5,325 nucleotides of DNA from Rhodobacter sp. Lineage in GTDB: Bacteria > Pseudomonadota > Alphaproteobacteria > Rhodobacterales > Rhodobacteraceae. Position 1 is the first letter of the stretch. Each line of letters begins with the position of its first letter. The stretch is taken from the NCBI GenBank assembly GCA_013824055.1, contig PNNE01000407.1, positions 1 to 5,325 on the forward strand. The letters run 5' to 3'. The notes beneath the pieces were generated by a model, which searched no databases, was not told the origin of the DNA, and worked only from the letters and a program-made list of their open reading frames with translations. A program made the translations under genes and the position numbers. This document shows positions 1-5,229 of this stretch, one piece after another.

Positions 1-434
1 AGCACCGCGTCGTGCAGATCGGGCGAGACGCTCTCGGCCGTCACCATGCCGCCGAAGGTCTCGCCCCGCCAGGCGAAGACCTCGCCAGTGCGGTCCAGCA
101 TCGTGACCGATCCGCGTGCACGGTCGTCGACGACCGCCTCCAGCTCTGGCAGTTGCGCGAAGTAGTACCAGACGAACCCGCCCAGGATCAGGCCCCCGAT
201 CACCGAGCCGCGCCAGGCGATGCCCCAGATCACCCGCCAGATCGCCAGGATCAGCCCCAGGATGACCCCGTGCTGCCGCCGTGGCCGCGCCGCACCCGCC
301 CGCCTGCGCGGCTGGCGTGGCGGCTCTTTCGGCGGCGCGGGCTTGCGCGGCCCGCCGCCCGACGGGCCCGCGCGCGAGGTCGAATACCGCTTGTCTGCAA
401 CAAGGGGGCCACGCCCCCGGTCTTTCGCTGCCAT
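1..434 (-). CDS. Class A penicillin-binding protein (PBP1A family), N-terminal part, cut by window edge
   Basis: This is the first 144 codons of a bifunctional peptidoglycan glycosyltransferase/transpeptidase, which polymerises and cross-links the cell wall from the periplasmic face of the inner membrane. Reading leftward from ATG at 434-432, the frame is open to the window edge. Residues 1-55 are a cytoplasmic tail rich in Arg, Pro and Lys. Residues 56-92 are hydrophobic with two Arg, and the likely membrane anchor is about 76-92 (ends FVWYYF). It is followed by LPELEAVVDD and then GSVTMLDRTGEVFAWRGE (108-125), the usual stretch just before the GT51 glycosyltransferase domain in this family. 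The catalytic domains lie outside the window, so the activity is inferred from the N-terminal pattern only. The start is the only ATG in frame before residue 112; its ribosome-binding site is weak (AGAGCAGG). The gene is divergent from glnK and shows no functional link to it. Confidence 0.8.
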   Translation of the reverse strand, partial: MAAKDRGRGPLVADKRYSTSRAGPSGGGPRKPAPPKEPPRQPRRRAGAARPRRQHGVILGLILAIWRVIWGIAWRGSVIGGLILGGFVWYYFAQLPELEAVVDDRARGSVTMLDRTGEVFAWRGETFGGMVTAESVSPDLHDAV

Positions 435-454
435 GCCTGCTCTGCCACTCGCAA

Positions 455-472
455 ACCGGACCGTTCCGGTCC
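455..472. repeat. Inverted repeat in the leader of the penicillin-binding protein gene
   Basis: ACCGGA (455-460) and TCCGGT (465-470) are perfect reverse complements four bases apart. An overlapping alternative pairs GGACCG (458-463) with CGGTCC (467-472). It lies about 21-38 bases upstream of the penicillin-binding protein start codon, so it would be in that mRNA's 5' leader if transcription starts farther upstream. It could be an operator or a small leader hairpin. No family assignment is possible, and short GC-rich dyads like this can arise by chance. Confidence 0.25.
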
Positions 473-479
473 CTTTGGT

Positions 480-542
480 GCGACACTATCGCGGATTTGC
501 CGGAAAGCGAAGTCAGGTGGACGACGATTCGCGTCGTGTCGC
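480..542. repeat. Nested inverted repeats between the divergent genes
   Basis: GCGACAC (480-486) is the perfect reverse complement of GTGTCGC (536-542). A tighter dyad, ACGACG (521-526) with CGTCGT (532-537), shares the right arm, so the two pairings exclude each other. Together they suggest alternative folding of the leader RNA of the penicillin-binding protein gene, or protein-binding half-sites. This is pattern evidence only. Confidence 0.2.
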
Positions 543-549
543 CGCTCAA

Positions 550-578
550 GAATTAGGCATCGTCCAGGCAAAGTGCAA
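550..578 (-). promoter_or_regulatory. Possible sigma70-type promoter for the penicillin-binding protein gene
   Basis: On the minus strand TTGCAC (578-573) and TAATTC (555-550) are separated by exactly 17 bases, a canonical -35/-10 spacing with moderate matches to TTGACA and TATAAT. It points toward the leftward gene and would give a leader of roughly 110 nt. The -35 box lies inside the dyad at 571-591, so a protein bound there could also affect this promoter. The prediction is weak because box matches alone are common. Confidence 0.3.
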
Positions 579-591
579 AAAATGTGCACTT
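571..591. promoter_or_regulatory. 21-bp dyad with TGCA half-sites, candidate NtrC operator for glnK-amtB
   Basis: AAGTGCA (571-577) and TGCACTT (585-591) are perfect 7-base inverted arms around an A-rich 7-base centre. The site stands out as an AT-rich patch in GC-rich DNA. It sits about 117-137 bases upstream of the glnK start codon, a typical distance for an upstream enhancer-like site. Known NtrC sites in enteric bacteria have TGCAC/GTGCA half-sites, and glnK-amtB operons are classic NtrC targets. Here the half-sites are two bases closer than in the enteric consensus, so the assignment is an inference. I found no convincing sigma54 -24/-12 element downstream. That agrees with the report that Rhodobacter capsulatus NtrC works with the housekeeping sigma factor. 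Confidence 0.4.
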
Positions 592-650
592 AACCCCCCG
601 ACCTGTCTCTGCCGGGCTGTCCATTCCTTGTGCGACCGCAGCATTCCCCG

Positions 651-669
651 CCCTCATTCCTGATGAGGG
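651..669 (+). promoter_or_regulatory. Small hairpin in the glnK leader
   Basis: CCCTCAT (651-657) and ATGAGGG (663-669) form a perfect 7-bp stem with a 5-base loop, ending 38 bases before the glnK start codon. No U-tract follows, so it is not an intrinsic terminator. It could be an operator near the promoter or a leader structure affecting mRNA stability or translation. Its role is unknown. Confidence 0.3.
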
Positions 670-707
670 GTCCGCGCCCTGGATGCCGCACAAGAGAGGG
701 GAAGCAC

Positions 708-1046
708 GTGAAGCTCATCATTGCAGCAATCAAGCCGTTCAAGCTGGAGGAGGTCCGCGAGGCGCTGACCGCCATCGGCGTGCGCGGCATGATGGTGACC
801 GAGATCAAGGGGTTCGGCAGCCAGTCGGGCCACACCGAAATCTACCGCGGTGCCGAATATGCCGTGAACTTCGTGCCGAAGGTCCGGCTCGAGATCGTCG
901 TCTCCGACGCCCTGTCCGATCAGGTCGTCGCGACGATCCAGAAGACGGCCAAGACCGACAAGATCGGCGACGGAAAGATTTTCGTCCTGGACGTAGAACA
1001 CGCCGTGCGGGTCCGCACCGGCGAAACCGATGACGATGCGCTGTGA
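708..1046 (+). CDS. glnK: Nitrogen regulatory protein PII, GlnK
   Basis: This is a trimeric cytoplasmic PII signal protein of 112 residues, the normal family length. It senses ATP/ADP and 2-oxoglutarate and is uridylylated by GlnD. It regulates its partner AmtB, and PII proteins in general also act on NtrB or glutamine synthetase adenylylation. Seen directly are the T-loop signature YRGAEY at 46-51, with the uridylylation residue Tyr51 and Arg47, the residue that enters the AmtB pore in E. coli. The second PII signature, TDKIGDGKIFV, is at 83-93 (B-loop nucleotide contacts), and the protein ends RVRTGETDDDAL. The GTG start is chosen because it gives the canonical MKLIIAAIKPFKLEEVREAL N-terminus and has GAGGGGA five bases upstream. 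In-frame GTG at 630 and ATG at 663 would add residues unlike any PII. Pairing with amtB 27 bases downstream favours GlnK over GlnB. Confidence 0.95.
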   Translation: MKLIIAAIKPFKLEEVREALTAIGVRGMMVTEIKGFGSQSGHTEIYRGAEYAVNFVPKVRLEIVVSDALSDQVVATIQKTAKTDKIGDGKIFVLDVEHAVRVRTGETDDDAL

Positions 1047-1073
1047 AAGCGTGGGGAAGGGGTAACCACTGAC

Positions 1074-2441
1074 ATGAGCAACCACATGAAACTTGCTGGC
1101 CTTGGCGCACTTGGCGCGTCGCTGTTTGCCAGCCTGCCCGCCTGGGCGCAGGAGGCCACGACCGAAACCGCAGAGGCCGTCGCCGAGGTGGTCGAGGAAG
1201 TCGTCCCCGTCATGGACAAGGGCGACGTGAGCTGGATGATGATCTCGACCGTCCTCGTCCTCTTCATGACCCTGCCGGGTCTGGCGCTGTTCTACGGCGG
1301 CCTGGTGCGGTCGAAGAACATGTTGTCGATCCTGATGCAGACCACCGTCGTCGCCTGCGTGATGATGATCGTCTGGGTCGTCTACGGCTATTCCTTCACC
1401 TTCGGCGGCTCGACCTCGCCCTGGTGGGGCGGCACGGGCAAGCTGTTCCTGTCGGGCGTCACGGTCGACAGCATGTCCGCGACCTTCTCGGCAGGCTACG
1501 TGATCCCGGAATACCTGTTCATCGCCTTCCAGATGACCTTTGCGGCGATCACGCCCGCGCTGATCATCGGCGCCTTCGCTGAACGCATCAAGTTCAAGGC
1601 CGTCCTCGCCTTCTCGGTCCTCTGGGGCACCTTCTCGTACTTCCCGATCGCCCACATGGTCTGGGACCCGAACGGCTACCTCTTCGCCAAGGGCGCCATC
1701 GACTTTGCCGGCGGCACCGTGGTCCACATCAACGCCGGCATCGCAGCCCTGGTCGGAGCCCTGGTGATCGGCCCGCGCCTTGGCTACGGCAAGGACAACA
1801 TGGCACCGCACTCGATGGTCATGACGATGATCGGCGCTTCGATGCTGTGGGTCGGCTGGTTCGGCTTCAACGTCGGCTCGAACCTTGAAGCCAACGGCGG
1901 CGCGACGCTGGCGATGCTCAACACCTTCATCTGCACCGCGGCAGCGACCCTGGCCTGGTGCGGCATCGAAACGATGCAGCGCGGCAAGGCCTCGATGCTG
2001 GGTGCGGCCTCGGGCATGGTGACCGGCCTTGTCGCCATCACCCCGGCCTGCGGCACCGTCGGCCCGATGGGTGCCATCGCGCTGGGCATCCTGGCCACGC
2101 TTGCCAGCTACTTCTTCGTCACCGTGGTCAAGCAGAAGATGAAGTACGACGACAGCCTCGACGTCTTCGGTATCCACGGCGTCGCCGGGATCGTCGGCGC
2201 GGTCCTGACAGGCGTCTTCTCGGCCGCGGCTTTCGGCGGGATCAAGGGCGAAGACTACGCGATGATGGCGCAGCTCTGGGTCCAGATCGAGGGCGTGCTC
2301 ATCACCATCGTCTGGTCGGGCGTCGTGGCCTACCTCGCCTTCAAGCTGGTGGACATGACCATCGGCCTCCGGGTGGACAACGACACCGAACGTCAGGGCC
2401 TCGACCTCACCACTCACGGCGAGCAGGCCTACCACTCTTGA
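1074..2441 (+). CDS. amtB: Ammonium channel AmtB
   Basis: This is an inner-membrane ammonium transporter of the Amt/Mep/Rh family, 455 residues, trimeric in known members. The N-terminus is a signal peptide with likely cleavage after PAWA (residue 25). An acidic, Glu-rich stretch follows to about residue 50, and then eleven membrane helices. Expected residues are present: the Phe gate F156 (in FQMTFAAIT) and F265 (in GWFGFNVGS), W197 and S269 of the outer ammonium site, D210 in the family signature DFAGGTVVH, and the twin pore histidines H218 and H368 (FGIHGVAG). The conserved GAFAERIKF is at 166-174. The ATG at 1074 has GGGGAAGGGG 11 bases upstream. ATG at 1086 would also keep the signal peptide but has poorer spacing. 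It is co-transcribed with glnK, and blockage by deuridylylated GlnK is inferred from the family. The length slightly exceeds E. coli AmtB, mainly through the N-terminal linker. Confidence 0.96.
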   Translation: MSNHMKLAGLGALGASLFASLPAWAQEATTETAEAVAEVVEEVVPVMDKGDVSWMMISTVLVLFMTLPGLALFYGGLVRSKNMLSILMQTTVVACVMMIVWVVYGYSFTFGGSTSPWWGGTGKLFLSGVTVDSMSATFSAGYVIPEYLFIAFQMTFAAITPALIIGAFAERIKFKAVLAFSVLWGTFSYFPIAHMVWDPNGYLFAKGAIDFAGGTVVHINAGIAALVGALVIGPRLGYGKDNMAPHSMVMTMIGASMLWVGWFGFNVGSNLEANGGATLAMLNTFICTAAATLAWCGIETMQRGKASMLGAASGMVTGLVAITPACGTVGPMGAIALGILATLASYFFVTVVKQKMKYDDSLDVFGIHGVAGIVGAVLTGVFSAAAFGGIKGEDYAMMAQLWVQIEGVLITIVWSGVVAYLAFKLVDMTIGLRVDNDTERQGLDLTTHGEQAYHS

Positions 2442-2451
2442 TCGAACGACC

Positions 2452-2483
2452 CGGCGGCAGGAACCTCCTCCCTCCTGCCGCCG
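2452..2483 (+). terminator. First of two hairpins after amtB
   Basis: CGGCGGCAGGA (2452-2462) pairs perfectly with TCCTGCCGCCG (2473-2483), an 11-bp GC-rich stem with a 10-base loop, starting 10 bases after the amtB stop codon. It has no T-run after it. It probably protects the mRNA 3' end or acts as the upstream half of a tandem terminator. Confidence 0.55.
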
Positions 2484-2490
2484 CAACCAG

Positions 2491-2523
2491 ACGGCCCGCG
2501 GGTCCTCCCCCCGCGGGCCGTTT
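2491..2523 (+). terminator. Rho-independent terminator of the glnK-amtB operon
   Basis: ACGGCCCGCGGG (2491-2502) pairs perfectly with CCCGCGGGCCGT (2510-2521), a 12-bp stem with a 7-base loop, followed by TTT then CGCG. The stem is very stable and the T-run short, as is common in GC-rich genomes. It lies 50 bases past amtB and separates the operon from the transporter gene downstream, which has its own strong ribosome-binding site. Confidence 0.8.
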
Positions 2524-2577
2524 CGCGTTGCCGCGCCCCCTCCTCGTGCGACTTCGTCTTCTCGTCGGGCGGGACAT

Positions 2578-2611
2578 GCGAAGAGGCGGGGCGCGCGAAG
2601 AGGCGGGGCAT
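2578..2611. repeat. Two-copy 17-bp tandem direct repeat
   Basis: GCGAAGAGGCGGGGC occurs at 2578-2592 and again at 2595-2609, a 17-base period with 15 of 17 positions identical. It lies in the roughly 150-base gap between the amtB terminator and the transporter gene, about 65 bases before its start codon. It could be a slippage-prone simple duplication or paired binding sites near the transporter promoter. I see no clear -35/-10 boxes in this gap. Confidence 0.5.
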
Positions 2612-2674
2612 CAGCCAATCGCTCCTTACCTGTTCCGCCCTTCGCATCTAGGATCCAGCCGGAAGGAGCCCGTC

Positions 2675-3536
2675 ATGCATCCCGAAGGCAATCCCCCGAA
2701 AGGCGTGGCGCTGGTGATCGCCGCGACGCTGCTGTTTGCGGTCGCCGACACGCTCGGCAAGCATCTCGCAATGCTTTACGCCGTGACCATGATCCTGGCG
2801 GTGCGCTACAGCGTGAACCTGGCGCTGGTCGCGCTGGTCATGGCCCCACGCCACGGCGCGGCCCTGTGGCGCACGAACCGCACCGGCCTGGTCATCCTGC
2901 GGGGCCTCTGTCTGGCGCTCGCCTCGATCTCGATGCTGCTGGCGCTGCGCGTGATGCCGGTCGCCGAAACGGTGGCGATCATCTATGTCACCCCGGTCCT
3001 GGTCATGCTGACCGCAGCGACCGTCCTGGGCGAAAGCATCAGTCGGCTCGGCTGGAGTGCTGCGGCGCTGGGTTTCGCGGGCGTTCTCCTCATCGCCCGA
3101 CCCGGCAGCGGCCTTGATGGCTGGGGAGTGGCGCTGTCGCTGCTGAACGCGACCCTTGCCACCGGCTACCACATCCTGACGGGTCCTGGCCCGGACGGAA
3201 ACGACGATGGCGCTGATGGCCCACACCGCGCTGGTCGGGGCCGTGGTCTTCATTTCCCTGACCCTTGCCCTGAACAGCGGGACCTGGCCGACCGCCCTCG
3301 ATGCCGGTCTGATGCTGGCCCTGGGTGCGCTTGCGACCGTCGGGCACCTCATGTTCACCTCGGCCTACCGCGAGGCCCCGGCCTCCACGCTTGCGCCGGT
3401 CAACTACATGCACATCGCCTTTGCCACGCTGCTGGGCTGGCTTGTGTTCCAGCAGCTGCCCGACGCGCCGGGCTTCACCGGCATGGCGCTGATCGCCGTG
3501 GCGGGCCTGCTTGCGGCCTGGCAGGCAAGCCGGTAA
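2675..3536 (+). pseudogene. EamA/DMT-family transporter, frameshifted
   Basis: This is an inner-membrane drug/metabolite transporter superfamily protein (EamA type); the substrate is unknown. ATG at 2675 has GGAAGGAG six bases upstream. The first frame runs well through helices 1-6, ending LATGYHILT at about 3181. The homologous sequence then continues in another frame from CGG at 3180: RVLARTETTMALMAH, then helices 7-10, including APVNYMHIAFATLLGWLVF, to TAA at 3534-3536. Joining the two parts gives about 287 residues, the usual length of this family, with ten hydrophobic segments in two five-helix halves. The simplest cause is loss of two bases from an ancestral ACGCGGGTC, now ACGGGTC at 3179-3185: one CG lost from a CGCG run. 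Without correction the first frame does not stop until 5320, so the product would be nonfunctional. A sequencing error is possible, since codon choice and hydrophobicity stay normal on both sides, suggesting a recent event. Confidence 0.88.
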
Positions 3537-3600
3537 CGGCGGACAAACCTGCGTGCTGCGGATGGCGTCTGCGAACGCCGGGCTCCAGACCGCGCCGTCT

Positions 3601-3638
3601 CCTTTCACATTTGCCCAAATATCCCCGCCGGAGGCAAA
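3601..3638. repeat. Possible Rhodobacterales-type intergenic motif
   Basis: On the minus strand this reads GCCTCCGGCGGGGATATTTG followed by GGCAAATGTGAAAG. It contains inverted arms TTTGCC (3610-3615) and GGCAAA (3633-3638). From memory, sequences of the form CCGGNGGGGATATTTGGGCAAAATGAAA recur between genes in Rhodobacterales genomes, often after 3' ends. Only one copy is in this window, so its repetitive nature cannot be shown here. It lies just past the hairpin at 3645-3673 relative to the leftward CoA-transferase gene. Confidence 0.35.
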
Positions 3639-3644
3639 ACCCGA

Positions 3645-3673
3645 GCCGCTTTGCGTTCTTCACGCAAAGCGGC
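3645..3673 (-). terminator. Hairpin between convergent genes, probable terminator of the CoA-transferase gene
   Basis: GCCGCTTTGCGT (3645-3656) and ACGCAAAGCGGC (3662-3673) form a perfect 12-bp stem with a 5-base loop. In the leftward direction it is followed by TCGGGTTTTGCC, a short delayed T-run. In the rightward direction it is followed by GAGACAAAAG, with no T-run. It therefore best fits termination of the minus-strand gene that ends at 3806, although a stem this strong could slow transcription both ways. Confidence 0.6.
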
Positions 3674-3805
3674 GAGACAAAAGCCTTTGCGCGGAACGCG
3701 CTCTATCTGAAAACCGTCCGTAGGTGCTGCACGACAGAACCGGCGAATGACACGCAAGCTATTGATGAATATGGAATACACAAGCATTCTCCCCGGTGGT
3801 GCCAC

Positions 3806-5125
3806 TTAAGGAAACTCCCTCGGGATCAGCCGGTGCTCATAGGCGTCCCGCTCCAGATCCTCGCGGAAATCCGGGTGGGCGATGGAAATCAGCGCCCGCG
3901 CCCGCTCGGCAATCGACCGCCCCTTCAGGTTCACCATCCCGTATTCCGTCACCACATACATCATGTCGGTCCGCGGCGTCGTCACCACGTTGCCCCGGGT
4001 CAGCGTCGTCACGATCCGGCTCCGCCGCTCCCCCTGCTTCTCGTAGGTCGAGGCAAGGCACATGAAGCTTTTCCCGCTCTGCGACCCATAGGCCCCCCGC
4101 ACGAACTGCAACTGCCCCCCGGTCCCCGAGATGTGCCGGAACCCGTCGGTCTCGGACGCTGCCTGCCCCTGCAGGTCGATCTGGGTCGTGTTGTTGATCG
4201 ACACCACCTTGTCGTTCCGCATGATGTTGTGCGGCAGGTTGGTGTAGTCCACCGGGTGGAATTCCACCTCCGGGTTCCGGTCGATGAAATCGTACAGGTA
4301 CTGCGACCCCAGCGCGAAGGTGCAGACCATGCGGCCCGGATTCAGCTGCTTGCGCGCCCCCGTCACCCGACCGGCGCGATAAAGGTCGACGATCCCGTCC
4401 GTCATCATCTCGGTGTGGATGCCCAGGTCCTGCACCGGGCTTTCCGCCAGCAAGGAACAGACTGCGTTCGGCATCCCCCCGATGCCGATCTGCAGGCAGG
4501 AGCCGTCCTCCACCTCGGCCGCGATCAGGCGGGCGACGGCCTTGTCCACCTCGGTCGCGGGGGCCTTCGGCAGCTCGGCCATCGGACGGTCGTGGCCGGG
4601 AATGATGTAATCGACCTCCGAGACATGCACCCCGGTCCCCACGCCCATCACATGGGGCAGCGTCGGCGTTTCCTCGACGATCACCACTGTCCCGCGTTCG
4701 ACAAGCGCCCGCATCCACAGCGTATTCGGGCCGAAGTTGAAGAACCCCCGCGCATCCATCGGTGCGGTCTTGAAGACCACGATGTCCGGCGGCTCGATGA
4801 AGCGGCGGTAATAGTCGGGAACCTCGCCCAGGTTCACCGGCAGGTAATGCGCCAACCCGGCGTCATGTTTCCGGCGATCGTAGCCCGAGAAATGGGTCGA
4901 GAACCAGTGGACGTGTTTCCCCTCGGGGTCCGCCTCCAGCACCGCGCGGGGCCGGGTGGTCAGGACCGAACGGAAGCGCAGGTTGGTGACCTCGCCCAGC
5001 CGCCGGGCCAGCGCCTCGTCGAAGGCATCGGGCTGGCCCAGCACCGCCCCGTAGTCCAGCCACATCCCCGACCGGACCAGCCCCGCCGCGTCTTCCGCTG
5101 TGATCCTGCGCGCCGCCTTCGCCAT
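3806..5125 (-). CDS. Acetyl-CoA hydrolase/CoA-transferase family protein
   Basis: This is a 439-residue cytoplasmic acyl-CoA enzyme of the acetyl-CoA hydrolase/transferase family, which includes 4-hydroxybutyrate and butyryl-CoA:acetate CoA-transferases. These move CoA between an acyl-CoA and a free acid through a glutamyl-CoA thioester. Seen are the family's Gly-rich segment LQIGIGGMPNAV (211-222), GIHTEMMTDGIVDL (235-248) with E239 as the likely catalytic glutamate, HISGTGGQLQFVRGA (331-345), VVTEYGMVNLKG (391-402) and ARALISIAHPDF (409-420). The N-terminal domain spans about 1-190 and the C-terminal about 255-425. The ATG at 5125 has GGGGGAAAG just upstream and starts MAKAARRITAED. A TTG at 5179 would add 18 atypical residues and is rejected. 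Length and motifs are complete. The substrate pair cannot be told from sequence. It lies 104 bases downstream of an aminotransferase gene on the same strand, with no clear terminator between, so co-transcription is possible. Confidence 0.88.
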   Translation of the reverse strand: MAKAARRITAEDAAGLVRSGMWLDYGAVLGQPDAFDEALARRLGEVTNLRFRSVLTTRPRAVLEADPEGKHVHWFSTHFSGYDRRKHDAGLAHYLPVNLGEVPDYYRRFIEPPDIVVFKTAPMDARGFFNFGPNTLWMRALVERGTVVIVEETPTLPHVMGVGTGVHVSEVDYIIPGHDRPMAELPKAPATEVDKAVARLIAAEVEDGSCLQIGIGGMPNAVCSLLAESPVQDLGIHTEMMTDGIVDLYRAGRVTGARKQLNPGRMVCTFALGSQYLYDFIDRNPEVEFHPVDYTNLPHNIMRNDKVVSINNTTQIDLQGQAASETDGFRHISGTGGQLQFVRGAYGSQSGKSFMCLASTYEKQGERRSRIVTTLTRGNVVTTPRTDMMYVVTEYGMVNLKGRSIAERARALISIAHPDFREDLERDAYEHRLIPREFP

Positions 5126-5229
5126 GGCTTTCCCCCGGGATTTCGGGGCAGTCAAGCACGGGGCGGGGGGTTGTGCCAAGCCTCAGGTCGGCGCGCGGAT
5201 CGCTGCCAACGCGACTGCCAGCATCGGTG

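Larger units (their letters stand above)
3537..3805. other. Convergent intergenic region, no gene seen
   Basis: These 269 bases lie between the transporter stop codon and the CoA-transferase stop codon. Short open frames exist on both strands but none has a recognisable protein or a good ribosome-binding site. The region holds a perfect 12-bp hairpin and the TTTGCCCAAATAT motif listed separately. It also has a small perfect hairpin, GGCGT/ACGCC at 3564-3579, and an AT-richer patch at about 3748-3795. No tRNA-like fold and no transposon end was recognised. Confidence 0.6.

Noticed and set aside
12..593. Plus-strand open frame of 193 codons at the left edge
   Set aside because: It is antisense to the penicillin-binding protein N-terminus, Arg/Pro-rich, without a recognisable family, and runs into the regulatory region.
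630..707. Upstream in-frame starts for glnK (GTG 630, ATG 663)
   Set aside because: They would add residues absent from PII proteins. The GTG at 708 gives the canonical N-terminus and has a well-placed GAGGGGA.
654..2618. Minus-strand open frame of 654 codons opposite glnK-amtB
   Set aside because: Its product is rich in Asp, His, Arg and Gly with no domain pattern, typical of the antisense frame of a GC-rich gene, while the plus strand carries unmistakable GlnK and AmtB.
3180..3536. Programmed frameshifting in the transporter gene
   Set aside because: There is no slippery heptamer or downstream stimulatory structure at the junction, and EamA transporters are not known to use recoding. A CG deletion or sequencing error is simpler.
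3605..3805. Minus-strand 66-codon open frame downstream of the CoA-transferase
   Set aside because: It spans the terminator hairpin, has no family resemblance, and has no convincing ribosome-binding site.
5126..5179. TTG start at 5179 for the CoA-transferase
   Set aside because: The added 18 residues do not resemble the family N-terminus, and the ATG at 5125 has a good ribosome-binding site.
5126..5229. Sigma54 promoter suggested by TTGGCAC on the minus strand near 5175
   Set aside because: The required GC-containing -12 element at the right spacing is missing; the downstream bases are a C-run.
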